This document shows positions 44,575-53,502 of a stretch of 64,000 nucleotides of DNA, piece after piece. The notes under the pieces were generated by a model. The model was not told the origin of the DNA, did not search any database, and worked only from the letters and a program-made list of their open reading frames with translations. Made by a program: the position numbers and the translations under genes. Within the stretch, counting starts at the first letter, position 1; each line of letters starts with the position of its first letter. Source of the stretch: Streptomyces gelaticus (GTDB lineage: Bacteria > Actinomycetota > Actinomycetes > Streptomycetales > Streptomycetaceae); contig NZ_BMTF01000004.1 in NCBI RefSeq assembly GCF_014649535.1, positions 50,397 through 114,396 of the forward strand, written 5' to 3'.

Positions 44575-45758
44575 CGGCGTTCTCCTGCGGTTGCGTCGGA
44601 CAGCCGGGCGGCGATGTGGCGTACCAGCCGTTCGAGGTCCGCGCAGTAGACGGACGGGTTGGCGAAGCCGTTCTCCGCGCGGTAGCGGTGTGCGTAGTGG
44701 CCGCCGCCGCAGACGGTCAGCAGCGGGCAGGCCCGGCAGGCCGCGGCGAGTGCGTCGGCGCCTGCCCGGCGGGCGGCGATGCCCGGGTGGCGCAGGGCGT
44801 CGTCGAAGGTGTGGTGGAAGACGTCGAGGCCGGTGGCGGCGGCCGTGTCGTAGGCGGACTTGAGGGAGTCGACCTGTTCGATCGCCCCGTCCGTCTCGAT
44901 CACGATCGCGTCTACCGGGTCGAGGCCGAGGGACTCGGTGGCGCCGGGCAGACCCAGCAGCAGGGCGATGCACTCCTCGAAGAGCCGGATCCGGGTCTCC
45001 CGGCGCCCGGTGTGCCACCAGCGGTCGAAGACGGTGGTGAGCCAGTCGCCGTACGGGGTCGGGCGGCCGGGCCCGGTGAGGGGCAGGCCCGGTGGCGGGG
45101 TCGTCCAGTTGCCGTGCGGGAGCAGCAGGTCCAGGGCCGGGGGGTGCAGTTCGAGCAGCGACTCGTACATCTCGACGGGGTCGGTGTCCGGGTCGACGAC
45201 GGTGAGGATGCCCGCGTAGGCGTCGGGGTGCCGGTCGGCGAGGAGCCGGGCGCCGCGCGAGGCGGCGGGCCAGGAGGGGCGTCCGGCATGGTCGGTGCGC
45301 CGGCTGTTGTGGGCGGGCCTTCCGCCGTCGAGGCTGATGCCGATGCGTATGCCGTGCCGTGCGAGGGTGGCGACGCGGGCGTCGGTGAGGAGGGTGGCGT
45401 TGGTCTGGACGGTGGTGTGGACGGTGCAGCCGTCGGGTGTCAGGGCGCGTACCCGGTCGGCGAAGGCGGCGAGCCGGCCGGCACCCGCGAGGAGGGGTTC
45501 GCCGCCGTGCAGGACGAGCGCGAGGTCCCGCAGCCCGTGGGCCGCCGCGTGTTCGGCGATGCGGTGCGCGGTGCGGTCGAGGACGGCGGGCGCGGCGGCG
45601 GCCGGCCGGTCGCGCCAGGTGCGGTCGGGGCCCTCGTAGAGGTAGCAGTACCGGCAGGCGAGGTTGCAGCGGCCGTGCACCTTGACGATGAACTGCCCGA
45701 AGGAGAAGGGAAGTCGGCCGTCCCCGGTGCGCGGTTGCGGCGTCGCCTGTCGAGACAC
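44571..45758 (-). CDS. fxsB: Radical SAM/SPASM peptide-modifying enzyme (FxsB-like)
   Basis: A 395-residue radical SAM enzyme. The FeS-binding CxxxCxxC is CNLACRYC (Cys31, 35, 38), preceded by FGQFIVKVHGR, the typical FxsB opening. HGGEPLL, TVQTNATLL and IGISLDGG follow in the barrel. The C-terminal SPASM-like region has several Cys (CRACPLLTVCGGGHY, YCADLERL). Characterised relatives make three-residue cyclophanes by linking an aromatic ring to a neighbouring beta-carbon. The GTG at 45758 is a compromise: the frame is open to 45860, but the upstream 34 residues look unconserved. It follows the small fxsA-like gene directly, which is the presumed substrate. Confidence 0.9.
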   Translation of the reverse strand: MSRQATPQPRTGDGRLPFSFGQFIVKVHGRCNLACRYCYLYEGPDRTWRDRPAAAAPAVLDRTAHRIAEHAAAHGLRDLALVLHGGEPLLAGAGRLAAFADRVRALTPDGCTVHTTVQTNATLLTDARVATLARHGIRIGISLDGGRPAHNSRRTDHAGRPSWPAASRGARLLADRHPDAYAGILTVVDPDTDPVEMYESLLELHPPALDLLLPHGNWTTPPPGLPLTGPGRPTPYGDWLTTVFDRWWHTGRRETRIRLFEECIALLLGLPGATESLGLDPVDAIVIETDGAIEQVDSLKSAYDTAAATGLDVFHHTFDDALRHPGIAARRAGADALAAACRACPLLTVCGGGHYAHRYRAENGFANPSVYCADLERLVRHIAARLSDATAGERR

Positions 45759-45902
45759 TCCCGCACCCCCGCGCCGATCACATCCTCCGGTACGGCCCCC
45801 GTCGCCGTCCCGAGGCGAGTATCCCTGGCTTGTCGCGCGGGCAAACGTGTACCTCACCACGATGTCCTGTTCAGCCGGTCCCCGGACCGAAATCGGGGGC
45901 CC

Positions 45903-46100
45903 TCAGAAGGCGTTGGTGAACCCCCACAGCATCTCCCGCGGCTGCTCGGCCCGCCCGCGCAGGTCCGCGACCACCTCGGCGAGCACCGGATGGTCCAGCG
46001 TCCGCAACGACTCCAGGTCGAGCTCCAGCAGATCCGGCAGCGCGTCCGGTCCGCCGGACGGTCCGCCCGCCGGCAGGTCCTGGTGTTGCGTCTCGTTCAT
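45903..46100 (-). CDS. fxsA: FxsA-like RiPP precursor ending FTNAF
   Basis: A 65-residue peptide with a strong ribosome site (GGGAGG) at 46100. The N-terminal part is Gly/Pro/Asp-rich; residues 22-50 (PDLLELDLESLRTLDHPVL is part of it) form the acidic recognition helix expected of a leader; the end is MLWGFTNAF. FxsA peptides normally end F-x-S-x-x; here the Ser position is Asn, giving Phe61-Thr62-Asn63, an aromatic-x-Asn triplet like those cyclised in other three-residue cyclophane peptides. It sits between the vWA/TPR gene and fxsB on the same strand. Its modified form is probably a signal or effector of the linked system rather than a secreted antibiotic, since no dedicated transporter is present. 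Confidence 0.85.
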   Translation of the reverse strand: MNETQHQDLPAGGPSGGPDALPDLLELDLESLRTLDHPVLAEVVADLRGRAEQPREMLWGFTNAF

Positions 46101-46158
46101 CGTTCCTCCCCGTGACTTCGTGAACCCTGCCGTCCGCCGGTGCTCTTCTTCGAGCGGC

Positions 46159-49100
46159 TCAGCGCTCCAGTTCCGCCAGCCGCTCGGCGGTCGCCTCGCC
46201 CGCCGCGCCGCCGCCGTCCGGCAGCTTGCGCCATTCCTGGCGGGCCGCCCGGTACGCCCCGCGGGCGGCCCGGGGGCGGCCCGCCCTCTCGTACGTCATA
46301 CCCCGCCAGTGGTTGGCTGTAGCACTCAACTCGATTGCTTGTGCGGACTGTTGCGGTCCGTCAAGCTCCGCCTCCGCCGCGCCGGCCGCCTCGGCGGCGC
46401 CCCGGAACGCCTCGGCCGCGTCGTCGAGCCGGGCCGGACGCTCCAGCACCCGGGAGGCGTCGAGGTGGGACCGGCCCAGCTCCAGCCAGCAGCGTGCCTC
46501 GGTCAGCGGGTCGGTCGCCTCCTGGGCGGCGAGGCCGAAGAGGTGCTCGGCCTCCCTGAGGTCGACCCGGTCCTCGGTGGCCCGGTGCCGCAGCATCAGC
46601 GCACGGCCCAGCATCAGCAGCCGCCCGGCCTGGCGCGCGCTCCCCGCCGCCGTCTCCGTACGGCAGTCGCGCAGTACCCGGATCGCTGCGCCGATGTGCG
46701 GGCGCCCGTCCGGCAGTTGGGCCCGGCGCAGCAGGGTGCCGCCCCATTCGGCGAGCAGGTCGGCATGGGCCCGCGAGTCGCGCGGTACGCCCCGGGCGGC
46801 GCGGGCGAACCAGTCGGCGGCGTCCACGAGTTCGTCCGGCTCACCGGTGTGCTCGTACCGCGCGACACCGACCCGGCCCGCCCTGATCTGGAGCGAGGCG
46901 CGCAGCCGCTGTTCGCGTACGGTCGCCAGGGCCTGCTGGATCAGGGTCGCGGCTTCGTCGGGTTCCTGGCCGGAGCCGAGCAGGGCGTCCACCAGGTCCA
47001 GCAGGATGCGCACCTCGGTGCCCAGGGTGTGCCGGCCGCCGCCCTGTTCGAACGCGGTGCGCAGGGAGCGTGCCGCCTGGCCCGCGTACACCCGGGACTG
47101 CTCGGTGTCGGTGGTGGCCCCGGCCAGTTTCAGCAGGGTCCGGCCGTGTGCCAGGGGCAGAGTGGTGGGGCGGTTCTCCTGGTCGGGCCAGACGTCGGCG
47201 AAGGCCTCCAGCATGCCGCAGGCGGCCTGGAGCAGCGCGGTGTCGCCGTCGAGCCGCCACTGCGCCTCCAGCGCCCGGACCCGTTCCAGCGTCAGCCGCA
47301 GGGCCTCGGCGGGTTCCAGTCCGGCGGCCGAGCAGGCGGCGGTGTACTCGCGGTCGGCGCGGCGCAGCAGCTCCAGCGCCCCGCGCCGGTCGCCGCGCCG
47401 CCGTCGGTCGTCGGCCGCGGCGTGCAGCACCTTGGCCAGTACGGCCCGTTCGCGCACCGCGGTGGGGTGTGCGGCGGCCTGCTCGGCGGCGTGCTCGGCC
47501 TCGCGGAGCAGTTCGGCGTCGCCCTGGACCTCCCACAGCCGCAGCACGCAGCGGGAGTACTCCGCCCACAGTCCGGGGTCGGCGCCCGGCCGCTCCTCGC
47601 GTTCGATGGCGCCGCGCAGCAGCTGCACGGCGTCGATGAGGTACTGCACCATGCTGTCCGACTCGAACTGCCGCACGAGGGCGCGGGCGCTCTCCACCGC
47701 CGCGTTCCGGGTCTGGACGGTGTTGCGGCGGCCGCCCCGTCCGGTCGTCGTCACGAACTGCTCGGGCAGCGGCATGAAACGCTCCAGTACGCGGACCGCG
47801 ACCTCGGCGAAGGGATGGGGCACGCGTGAGGCGCCCGCGTCACCCTCCCCGTTCTCGGCGCCCTCTTCGATCTCCTCGTCGGGTGCCCCGCTCTCCATGG
47901 GATCCGCGCCGAGAGCGACCGGCCGCTCCGCGTACCTGCCTTCGCCGAGCTGGGCGAAGGCCAGGGCCGGGAAGTTCGGCCCGCCCTTGCCGAACCGCTG
48001 CTCGATGTACTGCGAACAGTGCTTGAGCACGAGCAGCGCCTCGTCGCGGCTCAACGGGCCGAGCAGCGCCTCCCGTACGCCGGGCGCGAATTCGTACCAC
48101 TGGCCGTCGTACCGGCCGCCGTTCTCACCCCCGCTCCGTGACAGCAGCCCGCTCAGGAGCACCTCGGCGAGTTCGGAGGGGCCCGAGTGGGGCAGCATCG
48201 TGCGCTGCACCAGCTGCATCACCGGCAGGTGCAGCGGGGCCGCCGCGAGGTAGACCGCGAGCTGCCCGGCGGCCGGTGAGGCGGTCGCCCGGAAGCGGCT
48301 GACCAGCTGGAGCGAGGAGAGTCCGCCGCCGGGACGCTGTGCGGCCGCCGCCGGGTGATCGGCCCGCACCCAGCCGACCGCGCCGGAGATCTGCCCCGAG
48401 CCGGTGCCGGAGAGCAGCTTCGCCCAGGCCGCCAACGCCCCCTCGACCGGCGGGAGTACGGGGACGGCCAGGGCGCCCGGGTGCACGGCGGGACCGGTAC
48501 CCGGCTGCTCCACGACCTTCAGTACGGCGGCTCCGCCGGGTCCGTCGCCCCGGGACAGCGAGCCGTGGGTGACCGGCAGTCTGGTCCGGTTCCACATCCG
48601 CTGCGGCAGCGGCTGGAGCACGGCGGCCGGGGCCTGTGCGGCCAGGTGGTGCAGCAGCCGGTGGGCCCGGCCGCTGTGCCAGAGCGGACCGGCGCAGTCG
48701 CTGACCAGGACGGTGACGCGGCGGCCGGTCGGATCGCTCAGCCGGTCCGCGGAGTGCAGGGGCGCCGCGGCCGGGTCGAGGCTGCGGCTCACTGCGGCGG
48801 CACCGTCCGGCCCCTGGTGCAGATAGCGCATCTGGACGTCTCGGAAGGCACCCAACTGGGCGAATATCTGCTGGAGTTCACCGAACATCCGGTCCCACAC
48901 CCGCATCGAGGACGAGGCGTCCATGACGCACTGCAGGACCGCCTCGCCCCGGGACACGCCCCGGAACACCGGCATGATCAACCCGCCCGCGCGGGCGCTG
49001 AGTTCGGCGGTCGCCGTCTCGTCGAGGATGCTGCGCAGGGGCGGCGAGGCGGGGTGGTAGCGCTGCAAGGGCCTCAGTGCTCGCTGGAGTTCGAGGGGGG

Positions 49101-49620
49101 CGGGAAGTGCCGGGGCGGCGGGCACACCGAAGGTGAGGGCGGCCGTGCGGCCCGTCCGGGCGACTCCCGGACCGGCTCCCGGACGAGCACCGGTGCGCGG
49201 TACGGGGTAGAGGGTGATCCGGTCGGCGTCCCCGGGATCCGCTCGGGGCAGGGGTTCCTCGCGCGGCGCACCGGGTGCGGGCCTCACGGCGGCGGGCTCG
49301 GGCCCGGCGGGCCGCCGACCGTCCCCCCGCTCCGGGGGAAGGCGGACGGGCGGGGCACTCCCCCGCGCCTCCTCGTCCGGCGGCGCGTCCGGGTGGCGGG
49401 CCCAGCGGGCCAGCCAGAGCGCGTCACGGAGCTGCTCGACGTCGGGGTCGAGCCCGGCCTCGCGCAGCCGTGCCACGAACGCGGGGTAGAGCCCCGCATC
49501 GTCGGCGCCACGCGCATCGGGGTGGAGCCCCGCGTCGTCGGTGCCGCGCGCATCGGGGTGGAGCCCCGCATCGTCGGCGCCACGCGCATCGGGGGAGCGC
49601 TCCGGCCCGGCGCCCGCCAT
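46159..49620 (-). CDS. vWA/TPR protein (SAV_2336-type) of the conflict system
   Basis: A 1,153-residue protein. The N-terminal 45 residues contain three copies of a 12-residue repeat. After a Pro/Arg-rich linker a von Willebrand A-like domain begins at about 220, with the MIDAS motif MDASSSM (Asp234) and a second metal-site strand VLVSDCAGPLWHSG. An acidic linker follows near 580-600, and the last 500 residues are helical TPR-like repeats. vWA proteins pair with MoxR ATPases as chaperone-like complexes. The ATG at 49620 was chosen because GAGGTGA lies just upstream and overlaps the MoxR stop. Exact function unknown. Confidence 0.83.
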   Translation of the reverse strand: MAGAGPERSPDARGADDAGLHPDARGTDDAGLHPDARGADDAGLYPAFVARLREAGLDPDVEQLRDALWLARWARHPDAPPDEEARGSAPPVRLPPERGDGRRPAGPEPAAVRPAPGAPREEPLPRADPGDADRITLYPVPRTGARPGAGPGVARTGRTAALTFGVPAAPALPAPLELQRALRPLQRYHPASPPLRSILDETATAELSARAGGLIMPVFRGVSRGEAVLQCVMDASSSMRVWDRMFGELQQIFAQLGAFRDVQMRYLHQGPDGAAAVSRSLDPAAAPLHSADRLSDPTGRRVTVLVSDCAGPLWHSGRAHRLLHHLAAQAPAAVLQPLPQRMWNRTRLPVTHGSLSRGDGPGGAAVLKVVEQPGTGPAVHPGALAVPVLPPVEGALAAWAKLLSGTGSGQISGAVGWVRADHPAAAAQRPGGGLSSLQLVSRFRATASPAAGQLAVYLAAAPLHLPVMQLVQRTMLPHSGPSELAEVLLSGLLSRSGGENGGRYDGQWYEFAPGVREALLGPLSRDEALLVLKHCSQYIEQRFGKGGPNFPALAFAQLGEGRYAERPVALGADPMESGAPDEEIEEGAENGEGDAGASRVPHPFAEVAVRVLERFMPLPEQFVTTTGRGGRRNTVQTRNAAVESARALVRQFESDSMVQYLIDAVQLLRGAIEREERPGADPGLWAEYSRCVLRLWEVQGDAELLREAEHAAEQAAAHPTAVRERAVLAKVLHAAADDRRRRGDRRGALELLRRADREYTAACSAAGLEPAEALRLTLERVRALEAQWRLDGDTALLQAACGMLEAFADVWPDQENRPTTLPLAHGRTLLKLAGATTDTEQSRVYAGQAARSLRTAFEQGGGRHTLGTEVRILLDLVDALLGSGQEPDEAATLIQQALATVREQRLRASLQIRAGRVGVARYEHTGEPDELVDAADWFARAARGVPRDSRAHADLLAEWGGTLLRRAQLPDGRPHIGAAIRVLRDCRTETAAGSARQAGRLLMLGRALMLRHRATEDRVDLREAEHLFGLAAQEATDPLTEARCWLELGRSHLDASRVLERPARLDDAAEAFRGAAEAAGAAEAELDGPQQSAQAIELSATANHWRGMTYERAGRPRAARGAYRAARQEWRKLPDGGGAAGEATAERLAELER
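49491..49598. repeat. Three tandem 36-bp repeats inside the vWA/TPR gene
   Basis: Three near-identical 36-base units (about 49491-49526, 49527-49562, 49563-49598) encode PDARGADDAGLH, PDARGTDDAGLH and PDARGADDAGLY. The period keeps the frame, so copy number can change without disrupting the gene. Confidence 0.85.
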
Positions 49621-49627
49621 CAGCACA

Positions 49628-50659
49628 TCACCTCGGCCGGTCGAGTCGCTGGATGAGCAGATCGGCGAGGCGGTCGCGGCCGGCCGGGGCGGCGGCGTCG
49701 GTGAGGTAGATCGCGTTCAGCAGCTGGTCCGTGGCGAGGAGTTCGCTGCGCGACCGCTCCAGGAAGTGGGCGATGAGATCGTCCCCGGAGCGCGCCGCCT
49801 CGTCGCCGAGGTGAGCTCGTACGAAGGTCGCCAGCCGCTGGTGGTCGGGGCGTCCGAGCTCCAGATGGATGCAGCGGCGCATCAGGGGCGCGGGGAAGTC
49901 CCGTTCGCCGTTGCTGGTGAGCACCACGAACGGGAAGGACGTGCACTGCACCCGGCCGCCGCGCACCTTCACCTTGTCGCCGTCGTCGTCGAGGACCTCC
50001 GCCTCGCCGTCGGGCAGCCGGTCGGCGATCCGCTCCAGTTCGGGGATGCCGAACTCGCCTTCCTCCAACACGTTGAGCAGGTCGTTCGGCAGGTCGATGT
50101 CGCTCTTGTCGAGCTCGTCGATGAGCAGCACCCGGGGCCGGTCCGAGGGAAGCAGCGCGGTGCCGAGCGGCCCGAGCCGGATGTAGCTGCCCACGCCGTC
50201 GGCGGCCGCGGCGCCGCCCGTACCGGCTGCTGCGCCGTGTGCGGCGATCTGCACGTCCTGGAGCCTGGCGATCGCGTCGTAGTGGTAGAGGCCGTCCAGC
50301 AGTGTCGTCCGGCTCACGATCGGCCAGCGCAGGACCCGGCCGAGCCCGAGCTCATGGGCGACGGAGTGGGCCAGTGTGCTCTTTCCGGCGCCGGGGGTTC
50401 CGGTGACCAGCAGCGGACGCCGCAGATAGAGCGCGGCGTTGATCATTTCGAGCTCTTCGGCGCCCGGCCGGTGGAGTTCGGCGATGTGCCGGTGGCCGCC
50501 GAGACGGCGGTCGGCGGAACCGTCCGCGTCCGGCTCGCCGGAGGCCGGGGCGCCCCGGCTCGCGAAGTCGCGCCAGGGGGGCGGCGGGGGCAACTGCTCG
50601 ATGCCTTCGTGCGGTTCACCGGCCCCTCGGTAGATGAGCCACTCGCTGGGTTCACTCAT
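49628..50659 (-). CDS. MoxR-type AAA+ ATPase
   Basis: A 343-residue AAA+ ATPase of the MoxR/RavA kind. Walker A is GTPGAGKST (87-95), Walker B VLLIDELDKSD, sensor 1 FVVLTSNGERDFP and the arginine-finger region LMRRC. MoxR proteins use ATP to remodel or activate partners that carry vWA domains, and the vWA gene follows after only seven bases. The ATG at 50659 has GAGGA upstream. In the vWA-MoxR ternary conflict systems known from comparative genomics this ATPase links the protease-bearing sensor to the effector arm. Confidence 0.9.
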   Translation of the reverse strand: MSEPSEWLIYRGAGEPHEGIEQLPPPPPWRDFASRGAPASGEPDADGSADRRLGGHRHIAELHRPGAEELEMINAALYLRRPLLVTGTPGAGKSTLAHSVAHELGLGRVLRWPIVSRTTLLDGLYHYDAIARLQDVQIAAHGAAAGTGGAAAADGVGSYIRLGPLGTALLPSDRPRVLLIDELDKSDIDLPNDLLNVLEEGEFGIPELERIADRLPDGEAEVLDDDGDKVKVRGGRVQCTSFPFVVLTSNGERDFPAPLMRRCIHLELGRPDHQRLATFVRAHLGDEAARSGDDLIAHFLERSRSELLATDQLLNAIYLTDAAAPAGRDRLADLLIQRLDRPR

Positions 50660-50750
50660 AACGTGTTCCTCGTCATCACTCGTCCGCCAGGGGCAGCAGC
50701 AGTCGAACGTGGTTCACCGTAGCCATCCGGTCCGCACCCCGTAAGGGAAA

Positions 50751-52817
50751 TCACGGTGCCTGCAGCAACGGTTCGGGCGGCTCCGATCGCGGTTTGCTGT
50801 ACACGAGGGCGATTCCGTCCGACCAGAACATGTCGGGACGGCCCTCGCGCACCCCTTTTCTCAGCTCCTGGAGCTTGTGCGGGAGCCGGTCGGCCACGCC
50901 CGCCCCGTCGACCGTGTCGACGGCACGGAGGTGGAACTCCGTGCAGGCCGCGGTCCGTTGGGCCCTCGGGCGCCGCCACAGCACCACGCCGTACCCGGCT
51001 TCGAGCAACCGGCCGAACCCCACGAGGCTCTGGCCGTCGGCCCGGCCGTCGTAGCGGCAGAGCACCGGCACGGTCTCGTACGCCAGTCCGCGCAGCTCCG
51101 CTCTCATCGGCACGGGTACCCGCATACCGTCGTCGCAGTCGAGGACCGCGGCCCGCATCGGACCGGTGTGGGTGCGGTTCCAGCGCGCTTCGCGCTCCCG
51201 GGCGGCGTCCTCGGAGGGGGCGGGGCGCTCGTCCGAGCAGCGGATGACGACCGGCCGCTGGACTCCGAGCGGCCGGCTGTCGAAGGGGAGCTCCCACTTC
51301 TCCACCTCCAGGTCGAGCAGTGCCGGCTCCACCACGACCTGGAGGATCGCGGGGCTGTCGGGTTCGTCGCACATCCGGAACGCCTTCGCGAGGGCGGGTG
51401 CGAGCCTGGCGGGCAGTTCGTCGGCCCCGGTTCCCTGGTAGTTCTCGGTCACCGGCAGGTCGTCGTCGGACGGTCGGGCCACGACCCGCCAGTCGTACTG
51501 GTCCGGCTGCCAGGCGCGGGACTCCAGGTGCAGCACGACGACCGACGGGGAGCGCGGCGGCCGGACCGGTTCGCCGGCCGGCTCGGGGGTACGCAGGTGT
51601 TCGGCGCCCCGGTCGTACCGGCCCTGGTACCGCAGCTGCGCCATCTCGCGGCGGAACGGCCGCCGGAGCCGGTCCTCGGCGGTCTCCTTCACCCAGTCCC
51701 ACAGGGCGTCCTCGGCGAGTTTGGTGGACGGCACCACATAGGGGCGTTCGGCGGCGATGGCGCTCATGCAGTAGCGCAGGATCCGCTCCAGCGCCTCGTC
51801 GCCCTCGCGCGCGTCGTAGAGGACCCCCAGGCCGTCGCGCCAGCCGCGGGGCGCCGGGGCGCCGACGGTCCGGTAGCCGTAGCCCAGGCCGCCGAGGATG
51901 TCGAGCAGGCTGCGGGTGCTGACCGGCGGAGGGAGCTTGGCGAGCCGCCCCAGCAGGTCGACGCGCTGCTGCGGGGTGAGCGCCGGGCCCGCCGCACAGC
52001 CCAGGTCCCGCTGGACGTCCGCCCAGGTCTCCTCGTCGTCGACGGGGTTGTTGTGCCGGTCGGCGTGGTAGCGGTCGTGGGCGTGGAACACGGCCTGGTA
52101 CGGGTCGTCGGACTCGGCCGTGGCCGCCCGGAGGGGCACGGGCAGCGTCCGCAGCCGCTCCACGCCGATCGCCGTACCGCCGTTGGTGTCCATGGAGCGT
52201 GATTTGAGTACGCCGACGACCTCGCCCCGGGCCAGGTCGACGACGGGCCCGCCGGACATGCCCGCGTACAGCTGGCTCGCCTCGATCAGCACCTGTTCGT
52301 CGTCGTCGCACCAGTCGTCGACGGTGCCCACCACCCGGCACTCCCGGCCGAGCCGCTTGAGCGTTCCCGAGCCACCGTCCGCCCAGCCCGCGAAGTAGTA
52401 CGCGCCGCGGTTCATGCCCGTGGAGCGTTCGCTGAGGTACACGCAGGGGTGCTCGACGGGGCGCAGCAGCTGGATGAGGGCGAGGTCGGGGGCCGGCCAG
52501 CCGCCGGTGCCCGGCCGCTCCTCGGGCAGGGCCGCCCTGACCGTGCCCCCGACCCGGACGGCGTCGCCGCCGCGGGCGGTCTTGTACACCACGTTCACCT
52601 GACGCCCCCTCCCCTCCATCGCGACGTGCGCGCACGTGAGGACCCAGCTCGGGGCGATGAAGAAGCCGCTCCCCAGGAAGTCGCCGTCGGACCCTTCAGG
52701 GGCATACCCGGGCTCCGGACGATGGATGCGCACCGTCGCGTCCTTCACGAGGCTCATCAGCGCGGATTCCGCGTCGTTCGGCCCCTGCCACGCGCCCCCG
52801 GCCGGCGGGGGCGTCAC
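50751..52817 (-). CDS. Trypsin-like protease with VMAP-type C-terminal region
   Basis: A 688-residue protein with an N-terminal trypsin-like domain: His64 in VLTCAHVAME, Asp111 in PDLALIQL and Ser188 in GMSGGPVVD give an apparently intact catalytic triad. The central part (about 255-400) is helical (effector-associated-like, LLGRLAKLPPPVSTRSLLDI), and the C-terminal 280 residues, with SVVVLHLESRAW and WELPFDSRPLG, match the VMAP-C style found with MoxR/vWA genes. The GTG at 52817 overlaps the stop of the Trypco1-like gene; the frame extends 54 codons upstream within that gene. No signal peptide, so it acts inside the cell. Confidence 0.87.
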   Translation of the reverse strand: MTPPPAGGAWQGPNDAESALMSLVKDATVRIHRPEPGYAPEGSDGDFLGSGFFIAPSWVLTCAHVAMEGRGRQVNVVYKTARGGDAVRVGGTVRAALPEERPGTGGWPAPDLALIQLLRPVEHPCVYLSERSTGMNRGAYYFAGWADGGSGTLKRLGRECRVVGTVDDWCDDDEQVLIEASQLYAGMSGGPVVDLARGEVVGVLKSRSMDTNGGTAIGVERLRTLPVPLRAATAESDDPYQAVFHAHDRYHADRHNNPVDDEETWADVQRDLGCAAGPALTPQQRVDLLGRLAKLPPPVSTRSLLDILGGLGYGYRTVGAPAPRGWRDGLGVLYDAREGDEALERILRYCMSAIAAERPYVVPSTKLAEDALWDWVKETAEDRLRRPFRREMAQLRYQGRYDRGAEHLRTPEPAGEPVRPPRSPSVVVLHLESRAWQPDQYDWRVVARPSDDDLPVTENYQGTGADELPARLAPALAKAFRMCDEPDSPAILQVVVEPALLDLEVEKWELPFDSRPLGVQRPVVIRCSDERPAPSEDAAREREARWNRTHTGPMRAAVLDCDDGMRVPVPMRAELRGLAYETVPVLCRYDGRADGQSLVGFGRLLEAGYGVVLWRRPRAQRTAACTEFHLRAVDTVDGAGVADRLPHKLQELRKGVREGRPDMFWSDGIALVYSKPRSEPPEPLLQAP

Positions 52818-53317
52818 GATCCGCTTCCGTCGTCCGGCCGGGTGCCGCTCGCATGCGCCGATGCGCCGGTGGGTGCCCCGGCGGGAGAAACGGAGGGAGG
52901 AGCGGAGGGGATGGCCGGCTGCTGCCCCGGCGCCTGCGCGGGCACCTGCGGGTCGAGGGGCGGTCCGCCGCCGTTCCACGTCAGTGTGACCTTGATGGAC
53001 CCCTTGGCCTCGCCGTCCGCGAGGAGTCCGACGACCTTGCCGGACTTCGCGGTGAGCTCGATGCCGAATTCCACACTGACCTCGTCGGGCCGCACGGCCC
53101 GCAGCGGCTCGGCGAGCGAGCGCGCGACGCTGGTCACGACCCCCTGCAGGCTCTCGACCCGGGCCTGCACCCGGTCGGCGATGTTCCCGGCGCCGATGTC
53201 CGTGAACGACGGGCCCGAGCCGGGCTGTGCCAGCTCCTCGGCGCCGGAGATCCGCGCCCAGACCTCCGTGCCGTCGGGCATCTCGATGCGCGTAATACGG
53301 GCGTCGCTGTCACCCAT
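52814..53317 (-). CDS. Trypsin-co-occurring (Trypco1/CU044_2847-type) protein
   Basis: A 167-residue protein that begins MGDSDARITRIEMPDGTEVW and contains RPDEVSVEFGIELTAKSGKV (about 76-95) and SIKVTLTWNG, the beta-rich domain called CU044_2847/Trypco1 that regularly occurs beside trypsin-like effectors. The last 55 residues are a disordered Pro/Ala/Gly tail. It starts the conflict operon, with the next gene overlapping by four bases, and may be an inhibitor, substrate or trigger of the protease. Confidence 0.85.
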   Translation of the reverse strand: MGDSDARITRIEMPDGTEVWARISGAEELAQPGSGPSFTDIGAGNIADRVQARVESLQGVVTSVARSLAEPLRAVRPDEVSVEFGIELTAKSGKVVGLLADGEAKGSIKVTLTWNGGGPPLDPQVPAQAPGQQPAIPSAPPSVSPAGAPTGASAHASGTRPDDGSGS

Positions 53318-53502
53318 GAAACCCCCCGTTCCCCAACTACCCGCAGGCTAACGGCAGTACGCGCCCGATGCGAGGTGCACCGGCCAGGACGCGGGGATGG
53401 TGCGGGCCGGTTCTCGGCGGGCTCGCGCGGCTGCTCCGGACCGTGGCCCGGGGCCCCGCTCCCGGCCTCCGCACCGCTGTCACCAGGCATTAGGCTGGCC
53501 GC

